Shown in pieces: positions 20,841 through 31,258 of a stretch of DNA of 64,000 nucleotides. Under the pieces are notes generated by a model. That model was not told the origin of the DNA and did not search any database. It saw nothing but the letters and a program-made list of their open reading frames with translations. Origin of the DNA: Ixodes scapularis (taxonomy: Eukaryota; Arthropoda; Arachnida; Ixodida; Ixodidae); the NCBI RefSeq assembly GCF_016920785.2, contig NW_024609857.1:77435570-77499569 (forward strand), read 5' to 3'. The position numbers and the translations under genes were made by a program. The stretch's first letter is position 1. Each line of letters opens with the position of its first letter.

Positions 20841-21559
20841 TGTAGAGCCCGGGCAGGATCGACAGGTTGGAGCAAGCGGGCAAACAAAACGAGTCGAGAG
20901 CGATCGTTCTTGGAAGCTCGGCGAAGCCTCTATGGGCGAAGCGAAGTGGTGCCGTGTTCGGCGTTTCGGCGGGCTTCTGATCAAGGTTGTCGGTCGGCTG
21001 TGTGTCATATCTCTAACATCAGCGGTTTCATGGGCTCACGTCCCTAAATCGTTTTCTTGTGCATAGATTATTTTTCGTATTCATAGATTTGTCGAAATAG
21101 TGGTATCCGAATGAACTTTACGTCCTTTGACCGTACGTCTGTCTGCACGTCAAAGCTTTTTGACGTACAGTCAGAGACAATCGATGTACCATCAGAATTG
21201 CCACCAAGACATCTTGATGGCATTTCGCAGCGGCTGACTGCCACCAGGAAACCATCAGAAAGCCGACAAGTGGAGTGTGACTGGAGTTTGACTGTCGGTC
21301 AGAGTAACTTGTTGGCCAATCAGACTTGCTTGACGTACAGTCAGGCACAGTCAGCGGTCCACTAGAAAACATTGACTGTCAAACAGGGTTACATTGATGG
21401 ATTTTTCCTTTGGGTTTGCAGACAATTTTGTAATATTGTAACAAATGATAATTGACGAGAAAATGAAAACTGAAGCAAACTAAACGTTTATTTTTTTTTC
21501 CATTTGGCAACGCACGCACTCGCTCAGCGACGCTCGTAGCAATGTGTAGGCACATCGTT

Positions 21560-22500
21560 ACAAAAGATGATAGCATGGCTCCTCAGCGCGACCTGGATTC
21601 TTTATCACTATGGTGCGAGGAATGGCAAATCCGTATCAACATTTCTAAGAGCAAACTACTTACTTTTGTTACGTCAAAGTCGAAATCTATCTTCGATATT
21701 AAAGTTAATGGTTCAGTTGTTGAAAACGGAACAGTTACAAATATCTCGGAGTAATTTTTACTGAGAAACTCGACTGGAAAATGCATATTGAGTTGCGAGT
21801 AAAGACAATCGCACTCGAGGTACTTTGGAAGGAATTTTGTTTTGGCGCCTAGTGATATCCGATTGTAAGCTTATACATCCTTTATTCGTTCACAGCTGGA
21901 ATATGCTAGCATTAACCGGAGTCCCTGGCAGGATCACTTAATACAAATAATTGAATCTGTTCAGAATAGGGCCGTTCGTTTTATTTTTAGAGATCATTCG
22001 TTCATGTCTAGTGTGACGGCATTAAAGTCCAGAGCTGGCCTCGATCACTTATGCAATAGGCGCAAAGTATCACGGCTACCTTTTATCCATCGAATGTGAA
22101 CTTTTACTTCCTCTGCATCGAATCTTTCCAGGACACGACCACCAGCACAAATACAGGCTACCCTTTTGTCACACGAAACAGTTTTCCGAATCTCCCTTAA
22201 TGTTGGTCATTGAAGAGTGGAATTAGCTTCGTGTAACTGTTGTAAGCATACAAGATTGTACACAGATTAGGAACGCATGTGTGGAATTATTTATGACCCT
22301 TTGATTTCACCTGCTGTTTTTGCATGTAGTTGTTAAGTACATGTTTATATGTTTGTGTATAAATGTGCGCGATCTGTCACATCCTGTTTTCTATACCAAG
22401 TGTTTCTTACTTTTCTGCTACGATCTTTCCTTTTATTATATCCCTCCTCATGCAATGCCTTGGGACACTATTAAGGGTAAAATAAATTAAAATAAATTAA
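21560..22500 (+). mobile_element. 3' end of a non-LTR retrotransposon, decayed
   Basis: 21570-21750 encodes the end of a reverse transcriptase in broken frames: a D-L-x-x-L-S-L-W-C-x-E-W-Q-I-R-I-N-I-S-K segment matches the thumb region after the YADD motif in CR1/Jockey-like LINEs (…W…W.L.LN..K). At 21895-22060 a further degraded stretch reads like the conserved S-P-W-x…I-E-x-V-Q-N-R-A-V-R-F-I block of the C-terminal region. The copy ends in tandem AAATAAATT-type repeats at 22477-22500, a common 3' tail. It is 5' truncated and has many stops. Lies between transposon copies 2 and 3. Confidence 0.65.
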
Positions 22501-23134
22501 ATGTTTATCGAGCCGTGAGTGACGCCGTTGCTATTCACGACTGCAGCGAAACAGACCCCGAAGGAAAAATCCATCAATGTAACCCTGTTTGGCAGTCAAT
22601 GTTTTCTAGTGGACCGCTGACTGTGCCTGACTGTACGTCAAGCATGTCTGATTGGCCAACAAGTTACTCTGATCGACAGTCAAACTCCAGTCAGACCCCG
22701 CTTGTCGGCTTTCTGATGGTTTCCTGGTGGCAGTCGGCCGCCACGAAATGCCATCAGGACGTCTTGGTGGTGATTCTGATTGTACATCTATTGTCTCTGA
22801 CTGTACGTCAGAAAGCTTTGACGTGCAGACAGACGTACGGTCAAAGGACGTAAAGTTCGTTCGGATACCACTATTTCGTCAAATCTATGAATACGAAAAG
22901 TAATCTATGCACGAGAAAACGATTTTGGGACGTCAGCCCATAAAACCGCTGACGTTAGAGATGTGACACGCAACCGACCGACAACCTTGATCAGAAGCCC
23001 GTCGAAGCACCGAACACGACACTTCGCACTTCGCTTCGCCCATAGACGCTTCGCTGAGCTTTCATGAACGATCGCTCTCGACTCGTTTTGTTTGTCCGCT
23101 CGCTCCAACCTGTCGATCCTACCCGGGCTCTACA

Positions 23135-23317
23135 ATGTCTTATGTTTTAGTAGAATTTCTACTCGACAAGACCCAGCCTGTTGTGAGTTCCGACGATGTA
23201 AGGGACTTTAGCGGTGTAGTTGAAGACGACAGGGTGTACCAGGTCTACTGGGCCGGTGATGCGCGAACAAAAGGATCGTTCTACGACGCGAAAGTACTCT
23301 ACATGGCAGGTGAGTAG
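23135..23317 (+). CDS. Captured first exon resembling BEND5-like N-terminus, copy 3
   Basis: ATG 23135 starts MSYVLVEFLLDKTQPVVSS and continues VRDFSGVVEDDRVYQVYWAG…FYDAKVLYMAG with no stop before the splice donor (CATGGCAG before GTGAGT). Relative to copy 1 the differences at protein level are mostly mild: F/S at residue 2, L/F after VRD, K/R, I/V, V/A and L/S. The intron (about 76 bp) ends TTTGCAG, and exon 2 opens in frame with KAFRIKRIVKSSF, then meets a stop within about 20 codons. So exon 1 and the splice sites are conserved while exon 2 is less so. Interpretation as for copy 1. Confidence 0.5.
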   Translation: MSYVLVEFLLDKTQPVVSSDDVRDFSGVVEDDRVYQVYWAGDARTKGSFYDAKVLYMAGE

Positions 23318-23431
23318 AACTGAAGTACGGCGAGTGATGTACGAGTGCTTTGCATAACATGCTGACGGCTTAATTGCATTTGCAGCGAAAGCATTTCGTA
23401 TAAAACGAATAGTCAAATCGAGTTTCTCTAA

Positions 23432-23507
23432 CGGTTGTGTAGCATAGCGGTTAAGGTGTCCGATTTGTACGTATGTGGTCGTGGGTTCGATGCGCGGTGG
23501 TGCTGCT
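23432..23507 (+). repeat. tRNA-derived segment within transposon copy 3
   Basis: Contains TAGCATAGCGGTTAAGG (A-box-like) and GTGGGTTCGATGC (degraded B box) before a long poly-T. Equivalent to 19303-19371 and 20476-20549(-). Confidence 0.55.
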
Positions 23508-23759
23508 CTTTTTTTTTTTTTTTTTTCTCGACCATTTTGTTTTATTGAGGCATTTGGCGATATTTATGAGTGCGTATAGCTTTACTCTTATATAAATGCT
23601 GCCCTTGTTGATGAAATTCCATTGGCAGCGGCAGTCAGACGTCATCTGATGTACCATCAGATGACGTCTGATGGTCCATCACGTTCCACCAACGCTGCTG
23701 ACTGGCAGTCAGTGTCCCAAATTACGTAGCTTGATGGAATTTTCAATAGGGACGGCACA

Positions 23760-24300
23760 TAGCTTTCTATATTTGAACCTGCCTAGTGAGGGTCTCGCGC
23801 TAATTCATTCTTATGCAACGAGATTGTTGGCCGCGTGGTGGTAAAAAAATAAACAAGCTGTATACTGAGATCCTGAAGGCGTTAGTTTAAAGTCGTGGAT
23901 AGGGAGTATTCACCGGTTGCTAGAACTATGTGGGCGACTGCCGGGCGCGTGCTGACGTCAAGTTTCCGCAGTTTTTTTTTTGCAACGTGCATTCAATACC
24001 AGCATGATTGCCGGTCTTGAGCATGCGCTCTGAACAGCGCCCTCAAATATGGCGTCCAGTTAATACCCTATATAAATAGATAAAAACGTTAAGCCTTTCC
24101 ATTCTGCAGGAGGAAGAGCAGCGGAGCTGTAGCTTCTGTTCTTTGTGGTGGATTTAAAGGCGAGCGATCTGCTCTTTTTTCGCAAGGGAATCTGAAGCGC
24201 TCGACGAAGTGGAACTTTAGGCGATAACGGCGTCGCGGCGGTTGCGGAACCATTCGCACTGCTGCGCACATCGCCGCTCGTTCAGTTCCCGCTCTTCTTC
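23760..24300. other. No gene seen
   Basis: Mixed-composition DNA with a TATA-like TATATAAATAG at about 24069 and poly-T tracts. Minus-strand frames (24089-24565) overlap the tandem repeat that follows and show no domain. Confidence 0.4.
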
Positions 24301-24307
24301 CGAAGAA

Positions 24308-24470
24308 ATGTTGCCGCCATCTATGAGGGAGGGCAGCAACCAGTTGTATGGTTGCCGAGGCTGGAAAGGTTGCCGCGATATATGAGCGACGGCGGCAGGC
24401 AGACAACCGGCAAACACACCACTCTGGACAGCAACCGCCATCTATTAGCGACGGGGGCAACCAGTGTGTT
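24308..24470. repeat. Tandem repeat, about 62-bp unit, GCCGCCATCTATGAG words
   Basis: Three imperfect units beginning near 24308, 24371 and 24432 share TTGCCGCCATCTAT-AGCGACGG-GGCAACC. Overlapping reading frames on both strands come from the repeat. Confidence 0.6.
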
Positions 24471-24739
24471 ATGTCGACCACGGGTGTTGATATTTGTTTG
24501 GTACTGGACACGATCCTGGGGGAACTCGCCCTTAACTGCTCCGCTGTAAACACCGTGCAACGCAACTTCCGGCAAACGCTGATTGGCTCAAATCAGGCGA
24601 AAGGCTTCACGTGGTGAAAATATTGGGTCCCGGACCGATCTATTTTTTCCACCAGCTACGACCTGATTGGGCCACCCGGCTCCGAATTCCTGTCGTCGCC
24701 GGCGCGGATCCGCCCGTAACTTCGCAAGTGTAAACTCAC

Positions 24740-25207
24740 CATTGGGAACGCAAGGCGTTCCTTGCTTCGTGATTCGTTTTTTGAGCTTCTTGACGGCGAT
24801 TGCAGCAATCTCAATGGCCGTGAAGCGATAATTGCTTGGGAGTCGTCACGCCCTCCGTTTCTTAGGTTGTCGGTGACTACAGCTGTGCTTTGCCTGTAGG
24901 CGACCTCGGCGGAATCGTCGTTACGCATGTATCTCTTCTTCTTCAACCTGAACTTGGGGTGCTCACGAGCAGCACGGTGCAGCAATAAAAACAACTTAAA
25001 TTTAAGCTCGATATTGTAAATCAAGGTTGAACGAGGGAAGTCTCGAAAAATCACGAGTGATCGCCGAGAAAAGGCCGACCTCGTTTCGTTGATTCTTAAC
25101 GGGGTCGCCCACGAACCGCATCCGCCCCATAAAAGTTTATCGCTCAACCGCCGATGTGAATTCTCCATGAAGGGGCCTAAAGCGAGGAAACGTACATGAT
25201 CGGTCAA
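24740..25207 (-). CDS. Tentative coding exon with splice donor
   Basis: A minus-strand frame of more than 150 codons ends at a consensus donor (CCCAATG before GTGAGT, intron from 24739 downward). It includes a basic stretch (HPKFRLKKKRYMRNDD) and a Ser/Arg-rich C-terminal part (SPSRSSKNESRSKERL). Possible starts are the ATG at 25207 or an internal ATG near the RYMRNDD segment. I recognise no domain, and no matching acceptor or second exon could be assigned, so this may be chance or an exon captured in a repeat. Confidence 0.2.
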
Positions 25208-25822
25208 CGTGGCGTGAAGCCTCTGTTAAACTGCGTATATATGTATCATACTAAAGACAGTCTGCACACAAATTCGAACGCGAGTAGCCGCGAGATCGGT
25301 GCTTCGATTCGTGCAGTGTTAGCGTTTCCCAAAGAGTGACGTGCATGGCGTTCTCCAAGGGTCATGCTAACGCAATCTTTAAGGGTCCACGAATGAATAT
25401 GTCGTTATTTTATTTTTTTCGGCGCTGAGGGCCCGCCGAGCCCGCTTTGCCCAGCCTCTGTCGCACGCAGACCCGTGTTGGCTTGCCGCTTTGAGCCGCA
25501 TTTCGGCCAGCCGAGCTAGGCGCTGCTTCCGCTCCTCTGTCTCGCTCGCCCGCTTCGCTCACTTAGCGTCGGCATCCCCTGCCTGAAGCTGTTTTCGCTG
25601 TTCACCGGTTTCCGGCGCGCGCATTGACTTCCGCCCCATGGCGTCGCCTTCCTCTCGCCTTTGTCCTTCACTACACTCCTTCCTCTACGCGGCGCGCTTC
25701 CATTTCCACTGTTTTTTCCACGGACGCTGTCATGTAGGTACTAATGGTAACTCATTATGAGAATTTATTCAGTGCTCTAAGCAAATGAAATAAATTACAT
25801 TTATGACCTAGTGGTATGAGGT

Positions 25823-28794
25823 ACACTCTAAGAAAAAGGGGAGCGGGACTTAGTCCCCGAGGGGAGCAAGTGCGTTGCCTCAACCATTAGTCCCCTCAGA
25901 TACTAACGGGAAGGGAAGTAGCCTTTGCACCCCTCCATTAGTCTCTCGCACTAGCAGCGTTGGGACTAACTGTTACACCTTTTCAATTGCACCTCGAGGA
26001 CCAACTGTTAGGCCCTTGCACTTGGTACCCTGGGACCAACTGTTACACCGTTTCAATTGAACCCCGAGGACGAACTGTTAGACCCTTGCACTTGGACCCC
26101 TGTGACTAACTGTTACACCGTTTTAAATGAACCCCAAGGACCAACTGTTAGGCCCTTCCACTTGGACCCCTGGGTCTAAACGTTGCGCCCTTGAATTTAT
26201 ACCCCTGGGAATAAAGGATTATCCTTTACATTCGGTCCCGAGCCACAAATCTCCTAAACGAAACTGTGCTGTCCAGGCTAAACACAGCTTTATTGCGTTG
26301 TAGATGCACATCGCATTCAAGGATGACTGAAGTCCAAGTTCCTGAGTGGTAGAATCCATGATAAGGCTAAATTCCGAAGAGTGCACTTGCGTCGACGATG
26401 GCTTTAACAGTGGGACGTCTGTCCAAACCGGTCGTAGTCCAAGCACCGTTTATTGGGACACCGGCAGTTTCTTGCCTGTTTGCGAGGAATTTGGAGTATT
26501 AGAAACAGGGGCAGCGCGAAGTACCCGATCGCTCAACAAAAGTAAGAGATATAACACACGCATATTAAAATGACAAATAGGCTACAAAAGTGCTACAATG
26601 GTTCATATATAACATGCGATCTGTTGACAGCAGACCAGCGCAATATTATATTTTTAGTAGACCGTTCGTTGCAAATTGCAGACCCAGCGTGTGCGTGCTC
26701 AAACTATGCTTCAAAGTGACGGAACGAGCTCCCGCCATCAACGCGAAAGTCTGTACAATCGAATAAATGTCTCCATTAAAGGTCGGTTCTCACACGCAGT
26801 GAAGCGCTGAAGTAGCGCTGCTCACGTGAAGTGAGCTGCTTTTCGTCTGCCATGAGCAACAGTTTTGACGGTGCGATACATAGCGGGTGAAAGCTCCCGT
26901 CAGCACTCCGCTTAGCGCTAGGTCAGTGCTATGCTTGTAGCTCCCTGCTGCATGTGTGAACAGGGCTTCATGGTAAAGCGATCCTGCCAGGGTCCCCAAA
27001 ACACAAAAAATAAGCCATCGGTAGAACAGGTGTTTGGCTCGATACGATAGAATATCAGGACTCTGTGCTGCATAACAAAATAAGCAAGCATGGTGCCAAA
27101 AAGAATGGCGCGCGCATTGGAAGCTAGATAACGCGCTCAAAATAAAACACTTTCTGAAGCCGCAGTTAATGAATGTACCATAAACAGAAGTACTTCGACA
27201 TACCTTAATCGACTTTCCTTGTCTTCTGACCTCAGAAGAGATCAAATGCAGTGTTGCAGCACCGCGAATCCAAACCGGATCCCGCAATGATTGGAGACAA
27301 CACAGGGAGAAGAAACGGCGGATCAGCTTTCAAGTTCTGACGAAGGCTGTCCTAAAAACAGGTTCCTTTCAAACAAAGACCCCTTCCCATTTTCCCGACG
27401 GACCCTCTCTGTCCCATCACCTGAACCCCCCGCGTGAGAGAGGGGCGCAAGGAAGAACGCGCGGTTGGGGATTGGTGCGATGGGGAAGGGCGCGCACACG
27501 GAAATCTCTTTTCCCCCTCTCACTACACGCTACACACGGACACAGCAATGGTTCAAGGACGGGAGGAGGTCGAAGGTCGCCATTTTCAACACTCCGTTTC
27601 TTTTTTGTTTGTTTTTCTCTCTCTTTTTTCAATTTTCTCGGGGGGCCTTTTTTTTTTTTAGTTCGCATTTGTTTTGTATTAGAAGGGTGTTGCCATAGAT
27701 GACGATCCGGGCGCGGTGCGTTCTTCGTTGTTCATCTGGAATGTTATCTGAAACAGCGACGACGACCGTATGAAGGCGTCTAGATACTTCCCTTGAATGT
27801 GCTTTTCAAGTGGAACGTGGCGTGCATCAAGTGTGTCGTTGCGGATTTTGAGTTCGACATCGGACTACCGAGAAAGGTTGATTACGGGGAGACGCAGAGA
27901 GGAGGCTCGACTTGTTCTCAGTAACTCAGTTTTAGCGATGAAGTGACTCTGACTGCGAGACTCCGGTGTTGGAAGCGCGTCTTCTAGAAACTTTTAAATT
28001 TCATTTAAGAGAAAAAAAGTGTTAGTATTTGGAGGTGTTGCGTTTGGATAATGCTCATTATAAGGCAAATTACGTGAATGATATTTGTGAAATGTCAACA
28101 GATCATTTTTGACGAGATAGTTGGGTGAAGTAGAGTCAACACATTTATTTATTTATTTCATAATACTATCAGTCCCCCAGTGGGAACTATGATAGGAGTG
28201 AGTACAAAAAACAGGAGACAATGTAATAGACATGCAGAACACAACGACAAAAAATGAAGGACTATACGACACCTAATACTCATATCAAAAGCACAAAGTA
28301 CAACTAAAATGATAACATGAGGTCTGTTGGTTACATGGGGGACACTTGATAAAATCCAAAACCGTTCTGGATTTAACAACGCTTTCAGGAAGTTTCACAA
28401 TTCACATTCGTTAACTTGCATTCGCACAACGCGCGAAGCTCTACCATGTAATGTCTGAACGATCGCTGCACATTAAACAAGTTCGCCAGTTTCGTCCGGG
28501 TTTTTTCAACACTTTTAGCCGTGCTAGGCTGAGTCTCGCCGATCCCGAACACAAGCGAAATATCATCCGTCCTCCTGGCGAACATTCCGTTTGCCTTCTG
28601 GGACTAAATCATACGGATGCACCCTATCTGAGGGGGACTAATGGCTGCTTTTGCTGGCTCACGCCTATCGGTTGGTCCCAGTCAAGCGCACGGTGCCTAG
28701 CTTGAACCAGATGGTTTTTTCGGGGAGCAACTGGGAGTTCAAAGGACCAAATGCTGCCGTTAGTTCCTTGAGGCCGACTTGTTTCTTAGAGTGT
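25823..28794. mobile_element. ACACTCTAAG-type element with private GGACYAACTGTTA repeats
   Basis: The left end is ACACTCTAAGAAAAAGGGGA (25823); the right end reads CTTAGAGTGT (28785-28794). Just inside each end the same private word appears in opposite orientation: GGGACTTAGTCCCC and GGACCAACTGTTA at left, GGTCCC and TTAGTCC-type words at right. The left subterminal part (about 25880-26215) is a tandem repeat with units of about 65 bp (…CTGTTACACCNTTTCAATTG…CCTTGCACTTGG…). Target duplication not certain. Interior includes pieces of other repeats. No transposase recognised. Pairing of these two ends as one element is inference. Confidence 0.45.
28141..28600 (-). mobile_element. LINE-type 3' end, minus strand
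   Basis: Read on the minus strand, the segment ends …GATAGTATTATGAAATAAATAAATAAATG, a tandem AAAT tail typical of CR1/RTE-like 3' ends. A similar tail of AATG units occurs at 32705-32730. The upstream minus-strand frames (28158-28585) show no certain motif. Boundaries approximate. Confidence 0.4.
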
Positions 28795-28900
28795 AGCATG
28801 TTGAATTCGTAGGTGACCCAAATAGTAGTAATAATAATAATAATATTAAAAAGGTTTAGCGACAATCCTTTTGCACAGATAGATTTGCGATCGCGCCGGC

Positions 28901-29392
28901 ATGGGTAGGTTGTGTGTTGCATGCACTCTTCTGATAACCGGAAGGCAGTCGTTTGTCGAATGCGCAAGTGCTTGTAAACGCAGCTTTCATTCGAAATGCC
29001 TCAATATTCGCCCCAATGACAACGATTTTCTTATGCGCGACGGCATAAGCATTTACAAGTGTTGGGATTGCAATGAACGAACTTCGCCCGATTTAAGCCT
29101 CGTTGTCATTCAAGGGTAGTCTTCAGCGGACGACGTAGGTTCGTCTGCACCCGTCGTGGGTGAGTCCACTGCGTCGGCAGATCTCGTCACCCTTCTCAAT
29201 ACGCTTGTTCCGAAAGTCGACAACCTGACAGCAGAGGTAAAGTCATTAAAGGCGGAAAACGCATCTATGAAGAACGAAGTGTCGAAGACGAACCCTCTGC
29301 CTTCGAAGCGTGCCGACGCGGTCAACGCAACCGTCGCCAATCAGCTATGTGGCTCCCTCTCATTCGCCAAACTTGCCCCAACCACACTCTAA
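28901..29392 (+). pseudogene. CR1-type LINE ORF1 with PHD finger, one in-frame stop
   Basis: From ATG 28901 the frame reads MGRLCVAC…C…C…FH…C…C…C. Cysteines at residues 5, 8, 21, 25, 33, 54 and 57 with His30 give a perfect C4HC3 PHD spacing. A TAG stops it at 29117-29119; the same frame continues open to 29392 with a coiled-coil-like heptad stretch (LNTLVPKVDNLTAEVKSLKAEN) and SFAKLAP. PHD finger followed by coiled coil is the ORF1 layout of many CR1-clade LINEs, where ORF1 is thought to bind nucleic acid and multimerise. The EN/RT ORF2 that should follow is missing: the copy is cut at 29393 by an ACACTCTAAG-type end. Confidence 0.7.
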
Positions 29393-29640
29393 GAACTATC
29401 ACGCTGAACCTCACGCTAACCGCGAGTTTCAAGCGTGTAATCGCCGTCAGTACGGCTGGAATGGCGTTTTAAGCACCACGTGATCAAGAATAAGTGTTTG
29501 ATTTCTTGGTCCAAGCGTTAGAGCAGTCCGAGGAATCCCGCTCGGTTTATTTTTTTTTGGCAAGGGATTAATAACGTTAGCGTGACGACCGCAAAACACA
29601 CGCTTAGAATTCCGGAAACACGGGCGCGCCTCCATTTATC
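29393..29640. repeat. ACACTCTAAG-type element end with AGCGTG/CACGCT words
   Basis: Begins ACACTCTAAGAACTATCACG. Inside it CACGCT and AGCGTG recur (CACGCTGAACCTCACGCTAA, AAGCGTGTAATCG, TAGCGTGACG, CACGCTTAGAATT). The same word dominates 41400-41729, where a mirror-image end (TTTTTAGGGTGT) lies, so these may be the two ends of one large element. Confidence 0.5.
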
Positions 29641-30610
29641 GTCACGCTAATATATATCCTAATGGATTGACCCTCCCGCAGATACACCTGCGCGTGCTTT
29701 TTTGTTGATGTGAGCTTTGTTTCTGGGAGCACAGATGGCGCCTGGGTCCTCTTTTCGGCGGGAAAAGCGAGGAAGCCGTTGCGTTGTTTCCGTGGCTCAC
29801 TGCCTCGCTCAGTCAGTTCCCGACACGCTTTGTTTGTGGCTGGACCACCTTGACTTTGATTGCAACTGGCGTGGCTTAGCGAGAGACGGCGTGTGATTTC
29901 GGGCACAATGTGCCATGCTTACAGCACTAGACGTGCGTGGAGTGCCGCGGGGTCGTTAAAAACGCAACGAGTGCGAGTGCCAGCTAAGGAAAGGGTCCCA
30001 TTTTGCTGGTGTTTTTACTGCGGCCATTCGCCAGCTAGTCATGGACGACTACAATATTTGGGTAAGAACCCGGTTTTCGTTTGGTTTATTTGTACAAACA
30101 AAGTTTTTTTTCAATAAAGAGTTTAGCCCCCAAGCTCAAATGTGTTTGCATTTTTTTTTTTAGTCCCTTTGGACCTTTCCTTTTGGAAACAGAGCCTAAC
30201 GATATCTCTCTTTTTAGGTTTTTAGACACCAAGGATAAATTTCCTACAATATTCACGCAAGTTCCACAGTTATGAACAGCTCGCAGCTAATTAGCGCAAC
30301 GTACCAGGCGTGACATGCATTATCTACGCGACGCATCGGGGCAATTTCTTTTGATTCACAACTGCCATTCGTATATGTGCAAAATTATACATGAAGCAGC
30401 ACGCTGGGGTTCCTCGCACTACTCAGTTCGCCTGGTGAAGTAACTAGACAGATTTAGTAGATCAATTTTGAGCTCGCATAACGATATCAGATAACGATAT
30501 GATGCATGGGCACCCTTACGTTTATTACGGCGTGCGTTCTCTCTACAATTTGACGAAGACACCTTCTAGGCGTGTGAAATACGCGTCGCGGTTGAAACCT
30601 CCCCACTTAG
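29641..30610. other. No supportable gene
   Basis: A frame at 29860-30117 (+) carries a cysteine pair and is crossed by a donor-like TTTGG-GTAAGA at 30057-30066, but no domain or acceptor is recognised. Poly-T around 30148. Nothing else. Confidence 0.4.
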
Positions 30611-30619
30611 TACGAGAGC

Positions 30620-31000
30620 GATCTGAGAACATTCCGGGAATGTTCAAAAGAACATAGGCAACATTCTTGGAATGTTGCAAATTTACGCAAGAACATTCCA
30701 TCAACGTTGTCAGAATGTGGTGCAGGCACTTGTCGCTACATTCGGTGAATGTTTTCTAAGGGACATTATTGGAAAGTTCTGAGAATGGCATAGAATACTA
30801 CCAAGGCATTCAATCAATATTCAAATATCCTAACCAGCTTCTAAGAATGTCTTTAGGACATCCTAAGAACTTCAGTAACTTTCTTGAAATGTTTCAAATA
30901 TATGCAGGGACATTCTTTCAATCTCCTCAAATTTATGCACGAACATTTTCTGAGGACTATTTACAAAGATTCTACAATTACGGCTTGCTTAGGCTACAGC
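30620..31000. repeat. GAACATTCC/GGAATGTTC repeat block, left
   Basis: Imperfect repeats of GAACATTCC, GGAATGTTC and CATTCTTGGAATGTTG at 20-40 bp spacing, including the perfect palindrome GAACATTCCGGGAATGTTC. A matching block of the same words lies at 41018-41250. The frames through it are repeat by-products. Confidence 0.7.
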
Positions 31001-31131
31001 CCCAAAGAGCCGCACTACGTATATGGATGTAATAGAGCTCCTCACAGGGCGATATTTTTTAGTCGAAACAGATTTCTAGAAGGCGCAAGCACAAGCCAGC
31101 CGCTTTCCCAACGCACCATGGCTGAGCACTT

Positions 31132-31258
31132 ACACTCTTAGAAAAAAGGGTCAGTATAGTCCTCCCTAAAAGGAGGAACGCTCTTGACACATAAGTTCCT
31201 TCAGAAAGGGAGAAACTTTCGTCCTAAAAGCAGGAGAGCAAAGTTCCTCCGTTGCCTG
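31132..31258. repeat. ACACTCTTAG-type element end with AAAGGAGGAAC words
   Basis: Starts ACACTCTTAGAAAAAAGGGT and then repeats CCTCC-AAAGGAGGAAC, AAGTTCCTTC and AAAGTTCCTCCG. Shares the outer terminus of this family but has its own subterminal word. No partner end was found. Confidence 0.5.

Larger units (their letters stand above)
20237..21414 (-). mobile_element. 1.18-kb DNA transposon with captured exons, copy 2 (inverted)
   Basis: Same family as 18435-19625 but in opposite orientation: it starts CCCTATTGAAAATTCCATCA and ends TGATGGATTTTTCCTTTGGG, flanked by TT on each side. With copy 1 it forms an inverted pair with 1.18-kb arms around a 611-bp spacer, tail to tail. Carries the same exon pair and tRNA-derived segment on the minus strand. 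Divergence is scattered and there is no sign of selection on the non-coding ends. Confidence 0.75.
22557..23751 (+). mobile_element. 1.20-kb DNA transposon with captured exons, copy 3
   Basis: Same family and orientation as 18435-19625, with left end CCCGAAGGAAAAATCCATCA and right end TTGATGGAATTTTCAATAGGG, flanked by AC/AC. Carries the exon pair (23135-23309 and from 23386) and the tRNA-derived segment (23432-23507). No transposase. The AC flanks, different from the TT flanks of copies 1 and 2, show that this is an independent insertion and not a segmental duplication. Confidence 0.75.

Noticed and set aside
25420..25700. Arg/Ala-rich minus-strand segment (ETEERKQRLARLAEMRLKAA) resembling basic repeats in some Helitron-associated proteins
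   Set aside because: Too short, interrupted by stops, and could reflect GC-rich low complexity; no helicase or Rep motif nearby.
29860..30117. 85-codon frame with a FYCGH segment and a GTAAGA donor-like site
   Set aside because: No acceptor, no second exon and no recognised domain; could be chance.
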